From assembly GCA_022575985.1 (NCBI GenBank), contig JAKSXM010000007.1, positions 28,522,501-28,586,500 of the forward strand: a stretch of 64,000 bases of DNA. The letters run 5' to 3'. The translations under genes were made by a program, and so were the position numbers. The DNA comes from Anagrus nilaparvatae. Taxonomy: Eukaryota; Arthropoda; Insecta; Hymenoptera; Mymaridae. Positions 58,991 through 64,000 of this stretch are shown one piece after another (within the stretch, counting starts at the first letter, position 1; every line of letters starts with the position of its first letter). The notes below the pieces were generated by a model that was not told where the DNA came from, did no database searches, and saw only the letters and a program-made list of their open reading frames with translations.

Positions 58991-60890
58991 AGCTGTAATA
59001 GTTATACGTAATATTTTTTGCTTTAAAAAAATTGTATTTTTGTAAATATTATTTAATTATCTGATTTATAAATCAATGTTTTATAAAACTTCAATGAAAA
59101 AATGTTCTTAATAAGTTAAATATTGCAAATATTGCCCAAAACCTATTTGGTGAGAAAATCGAAAATTTAATGCATAAAGTTCAGAAAATGTAATAGGCAA
59201 AGATGTATAAGATATATACTTCGAGTATGCATTTATAAGGTTATAAAAAATGTGATTAAAATGTGTTTCAATATTTGTGAAATTAGTTCATCATTTATTT
59301 TTTGTATTTTTAAAATAAAAAAAGTATTTTAATAAGAAAAATTATGCATATAGAAATTTACAAAAAAGGTGTCATTTTAATTCAAGGGAATAATTCATGC
59401 TTTTTTTAATTTGAAATTTCTTATTTAAATTTTTTTAAAGTTCACCCTTTGGCATTTCTCGTTTAGTGGTTTAAAAGTTGTTTATAATTTTTTAAATTAA
59501 TTTTATTGCTAATTAAAATTATTACCCTTTTTATAATGACAAGAAATTTTCTTTTTTTTAATATCTTTAAACAGACTAACAATTTTCAGTTTTTTATTTT
59601 ATAATCGTATGATTGAACTCTTCTGTGTTCTGAATAAAAAAAAAGAAGTTAATTTTGGACAAATTTTGAAGAAGTTATAGACTTACAAAGTCGCTGGGGT
59701 TCGCCAGACCCCCCCCCCCTGTGCTCTAACCTTTTTCGGAAGGCACCCATGCTGCTAAGGGTTAAGTTAATAGAAAATCCATTTGTCACAAAATTTTTAA
59801 CTCAAAATTATAATCCTTTTGAGACAGAAGGATCTTTTTCTTCTTTGTAGATATAGTACTATTTATAAGTAATTAATACAGATAAAAATTATAAATTACC
59901 TGAAATTAATGTTAACCAAGTCCATTAAGGTTTTTGTTTTGTAAAAGCAGTGCTTTTAAAGCACAAACAAGAGTAGTAAGCTAGCATGTGTCACTAAGTC
60001 ATGTGTCAATTGACATGGTCCAAGATGTGCTTTTTCATTAAAAGTGAAAGCAATGATCGCCCGAGGGCAAAAAAAAGATTATTTATGAAAAAATTTGTAA
60101 TATGACTTCAGAGATGGTTATTATAATAGTGCTTGTTATACATATATTATAATAAATAAAAGTTTCAATATTGCAAGTTCGTATGGTAAGCTGCAACGAT
60201 TTCGCGTTTACACTTTTTCGCAGGTTTTTATAGAGTTCAACTAACAGAAAATCATGTTGGCATTGGCAAAGACAATTTCAGCTCATTTAAAACGTAGTTT
60301 ATGTTATAAATACTATGATTACAACTTAGATTTTCAAAAAAAAAAATCGAAGCTAGTATAAGATATTTTAATAAAAGTTTATGGTTTGCGTTTAATTTTA
60401 ATTAAATTTGAGAAATAAATGTTAATTTGAATTCAAATCATTTATAAAAATCAAATCTGAAATAATATGTTAAGTCTGATTTAATCGGGCCATAATTCTG
60501 ATCTAGTCAGATCTTACCAGATCTGGAATTATTTTTCCCAGGTAACTATAAAAATTATTTTTCATTAAAGTTGGACAATAATATGACACCAAGGATAATT
60601 ATAATAATAAATACATTCATTTGAAATGACTCATAATTTATGATTATATTTAAAAACCTATTGCTCACGTTTATATTTTTATTTTAAATTATGAATTTTA
60701 ATTCTTTTACAATGTTTTTTTTTTCTTACTATCATAAATTCTAGTAAATAGTTAAATGGTTTTAATAGTGGAATAGAAATTATACACTCATTTGGATTTT
60801 CTATATGTTTTAAAACAAATAGTGCTGCAGCGCTTTAGTAATAAAGACTTTTTATTTAACCGCCATACAGTTTAAATCTCAAGCTACATA

Positions 60891-62197
60891 CTGTCGGATA
60901 AAAAAAGATGCGACCCTCTGAACTTTTATTCATATTTCCCATAAAAATGGTCGCAAAACATCCGGATAAAATTTTTCAAATAGGAAAATGTTTCTTTTAC
61001 TCCTATACGGAAGGTCAAGTTTCTAAATTAAATAGGGCAAGAGTTATGGCCGAAAAGGGAGCAAAAAATTGGAAAAAAAACTGAAAACTATTCATGATCA
61101 TTTTCAAATCGCTATAATTTCACGAAAAATCAATATTTTTTCACCAAAATTTAACCATGGGTTCTTTGACTCTTTCACTTCCCGATGCCGTTGGGTTTTT
61201 AAAAAAATATTGATAAAAAAAAGAGTTATAACTCATCAAACTTTTTTTATCAAAATTGGTTCTAATTATCCGATCGACGCGACTTTTTTTTCTCCGGATA
61301 GAATATTTATTTTAGATCTTAATTCTCGAATTTGATGCGTGCACAAATCTTGGTTTGATAGTAGTATCAATAAAACTAAATCTTGCATATGAATAGAAAA
61401 CTAATAATTACTTTTACCACACTTTTCGAGCAATGAATGAAAATAAAATTTAAGGTACGACCGCCTGTGGAGAGTTTTTGATACACTGTATGAAAAAATT
61501 TCTTTTATTCGTGTTAAAACAATGGATAGATATTTAAATCAGTAGAAAAAAAAATAATAAAGACAGAGAATTTCTTTCTAAAATTGTTTTATTTTTTCAT
61601 GGTGCATCAAAAACTCTCCATAGGCGGTCGCACCTTAAATTTTATTTTCATTCATAGCTCAAAAACAATGGGAAAAGTAATTATTAGATTTCTATACATA
61701 AAAATTATTTATTTTTATTGATACTACTATCAAACCAAGATTTGTGCACGCATCAAATTCGAGAATTAAGATCTAAAATAAATATTCTATCGGGAGAAAA
61801 AAAAGTCGCGTCGATCGGATAATTAGAACCAATTTTGATAAAAAAAGTTTGATGAGTTATAACTCTTTTTTTTATCAATATTTTTTTAAAAACCCAACGG
61901 CATCGGGAAGTGAAAGAGTCAAAGAACCCATGGTTAAATTTTGGTGAAAAAATATTGATTTTTAGTGAAATTATAGCGATTTGAAAATGATCATGAATAG
62001 TTTTCAGATTTTTTTCCACTTTTTTGCTCCCTTTTCGGCCATAAATCTTGCCCTATTTAATTTAGAAACTTGACCTTCCGTATAGGAGTAAAAGAAACAT
62101 TTTCCTATTTGAAAAATTTTATCCGGATGTTTTGTGACCATTTTTATGGAAAATATGAACAAAAGTTCAGAGGGTCGCATCTTTTTTTATCCGACAG
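60891..62197. mobile_element. TA-flanked 1.3-kb palindromic element in the intron
   Basis: Ends CTGTCGGATAAAAAAAGATG and complement, with TA on both sides (60889-60890 and 62198-62199), suggesting a mariner-type target. Arms of at least 500 bp are very similar. The two 88-codon ORFs at 61069-61335 (+) and 61753-62019 (-) are mirror copies of one arm sequence. No transposase was recognised. Confidence 0.83.
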
Positions 62198-63233
62198 TAG
62201 TTTGAATGAAAGGCGAGGTAGGTTATAAGCCAGAAAAACGATTTAAAAGTAACTTTTCACCATCTGCGTTAAGAACGGCTACAAATTTATTTTTATGGTC
62301 TCTGAATACTTTAAACATTTGCAGATTTATTTAAAAATTACTACGTTTTTATCTACAATTAGTACTTCAAATTATTTATTATAATAAAATAGAGATTCTG
62401 AAAGTACAAATGATTTGTAGATTTATTTAGGGTAATAAAAAACTATCAAAAAGCTTGAAATAAAAAAAAATAAAAAATAAAAATGATCTAACAATATTTA
62501 AAAGCTCTCACTGTAAATAAAACGTAAAAAAGAGTAACTTTTTTATAAATTATTGCGCCCACTAGGGCGTCCGACTAAGTTAAGTCCCTAAACTTAGAAG
62601 CTCTAATATACAGGAAATTTAGGTTGAATATATAGAGAAAAATTAACATATGTAATACAGAGAAGATTGATTTTAACACACACGCATATAAAAAATTAGT
62701 AAATATAACCAAAATAACGATTTTGTTTACTAAGTTCAGTGTGGTTAAAAGTCACTATAAATTTTTAGTAAAATTCACTAATAAAATTTGTTTATAAAAC
62801 TAAAACTTCAATTTTTTTAGTAGAATTTACTAATTTTTTGGTTATATTTACCAACATTTATTAATTTTTGTTTACTAAATTCGTTGAGGTTAATTTTACT
62901 ATTGTTTTTTTTGCATGCAGTGTCTTAGCAATCCATTATTAAAATGACTAAATTTTTTTCAGTTTCTTTCTTTAAATTTTTATCAATGGTTTTGTAATTA
63001 GTATAATATTACACTTTTACAGATCATTCCAAATGCCTTAAAACGTAAAGAAAATTTTAAAAAAATGCGTGGCAGGATGGGTCTTAAAAAAAAAATTTTT
63101 GTCTAAAAAAACCTTTCCTTAGCTTTTATATCATTTGTAACCAATTGAAAGAAAAAAACATTGGCAGCTGCCACAAAATTTTTTTTTTGTACTTGCATTG
63201 AATATTTGTAAATGAGCTTGATTTTTTTTTTAG
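62198..63233. other. End of intron, AT-rich
   Basis: No gene. Near 62690-62890 repeated phrases of the type taaatataaccaa, ttactaagttc and aaattcactaa occur in both orientations, a weak inverted repeat. It ends with the acceptor tttttttttag before 63234. Confidence 0.45.
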
Positions 63234-63347
63234 TTGATCGAGATAATACTGAAATGGAGAGGAAGTATCAACAACTTCTTAAAGAAAATGAATCATTACA
63301 ACATTTATTACGGGATAAAGATAATAAATTGGAAAAAATGCGAACAG
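63234..63347 (+). CDS. Unidentified coiled-coil gene, second coding exon (gene continues right)
   Basis: A 114-base exon with acceptor tttttttttag and donor gtaagt, phase 1 on both sides, so it joins in frame to the exon ending at 55958 (SET-V-DRDNTE). It encodes VDRDNTEMERKYQQLLKE, then NESLQHLLRDKDNKLEKMRT, a clear heptad-type coiled coil. The size and phases are what the upstream exon needs, which supports one gene. The rest of the protein lies beyond the window. Confidence 0.78.
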
Positions 63348-64000
63348 GTAAGTTAAAATGTTTTTATTATTTCATAAATATTTTTTCAAAATTGCTTTGT
63401 TTTTTAATTTTTTGATTATCAACCCTTTAAAGACCATCGTATCCTACAAGATAAAAGGATGGCAATAGTGCCTTAAAAATCTGTTAAGTTACCCTTAATT
63501 TAATGCTTAAAACTATCTAAAACTGCATTGCATTCTTTTGAATCGAGTAAATAAATTAAGAATCTGTTAAATATTCAATAAAGTTTCACTCTGCTATGTT
63601 CAACGGTATGATTTTTATTAATTATATAAGTTATAAATAAATTTAAAGGCCACTAATATAGTAGGCATAAGTATTAAAATCTCTTTAAGGTGTTACATTA
63701 CTAAAAATTTATGATAACAGAAATGAATGAAACTTATACAACATAAAGATAAAGTCTTTAAGAAATGAAATAAACTTTCTTTTACAACTTTGGTTGCCTA
63801 ATTATTATTTAATCAAGAAAAAAGTGTAGGTTTAACATTGCTCTTATGGAAAATCATCTTTGGAGCTTGTGAAAAGTATGATTGCGATTACACAGATTAA
63901 TGAAACTTAAATAATATGATAAATAAAAGCTCAAAGATTATATTTCCAATTTGTTTTACTTGTTTCATTGCATAATTATTAAATAATTAAATAAAAAGTA
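63348..64000 (+). other. Start of the next intron of the coiled-coil gene
   Basis: AT-rich with no coding pattern to the window edge. Confidence 0.55.

Larger units (their letters stand above)
57521..60890. other. Intron interior with microsatellite and old repeats
   Basis: Holds a (tg)n run, a three-copy repeat and an ACATGTTCCATG-family fragment (listed separately). A C run occurs at about 59710-59720. The rest is AT-rich with no coding signal. Confidence 0.45.

Noticed and set aside
61069..61335. 88-codon ORF as a gene (and the mirror at 61753-62019)
   Set aside because: They are arm copies of a palindrome with no recognised domain. Kept only as a finding to test.
1..64000. tRNA, rRNA or other structured RNA genes
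   Set aside because: No cloverleaf-like or rRNA-like sequence was recognised by eye. A covariance-model scan would be decisive.
1..64000. Bacterial or viral transfer
   Set aside because: All recognised genes have animal-type introns or family features. The only reverse transcriptase has non-LTR motifs, and no viral structural gene was seen.

Overview
The window looks like a piece of an arthropod nuclear genome, almost certainly an insect. It is very AT-rich. It holds spliced genes with short GT-AG introns, a degenerate non-LTR retrotransposon of R1-like layout, and many palindromic (foldback or MITE-like) repeats. Gene content (NADK2, IDH3B, SEC20/BNIP1, VPS15/PIK3R4 and unc-76/FEZ) is conserved across animals, so it does not fix the insect order. 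There is no sign of bacterial or viral genes.

Layout. Positions 1-3.6 kb hold a frameshifted R1-like retrotransposon on the minus strand, with probable 5' sequence to about 4.7 kb. From 5 to 14.4 kb lie four blocks of inverted-repeat DNA, several nested: a foldback element around a broken cysteine-rich (CXC) gene, a three-layer nest, a TA-flanked palindrome, and a 2-kb foldback whose arms are tandem 129-bp units. The gene island spans 15.2-29.0 kb: NADK2 (-), IDH3B (+), SEC20 (+), VPS15 (-) and unc-76 (+). I could rebuild all five coding regions with consistent splice phases (418, 373, 227, 1390 and 394 residues). From 30 to 55 kb there is no recognisable gene. It is repeat-dominated and centred on a 7.2-kb nested palindrome (39.9-47.1 kb) with a roughly 56-bp satellite in inverted arrays at its core. 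From 55.5 kb to the right edge lie two phase-compatible exons of an unidentified coiled-coil gene, split by a 7.3-kb intron carrying two more TA-flanked palindromes.

How the genes relate. NADK2 and IDH3B are head to head, 547 bp apart, and both act in mitochondrial NAD(P) metabolism, so a shared bidirectional promoter is plausible. SEC20 (Golgi-to-ER SNARE) and VPS15 (class III PI3-kinase scaffold) converge, with 483 bp between their stops. VPS15 and unc-76 (a kinesin-1 adaptor) diverge, separated by 1.7 kb that contains one MITE nested in another.

The most unusual content is the repeat landscape. I count about sixteen large inverted-repeat structures in 64 kb, some sharing modules, at least one with tandem-array arms, and one with an inverted satellite core showing higher-order repeats. 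The 12.4-kb and 39.9-kb elements clearly belong to one modular foldback family, which I do not recognise as a named one. All calls come from reading the sequence; no similarity search was run.
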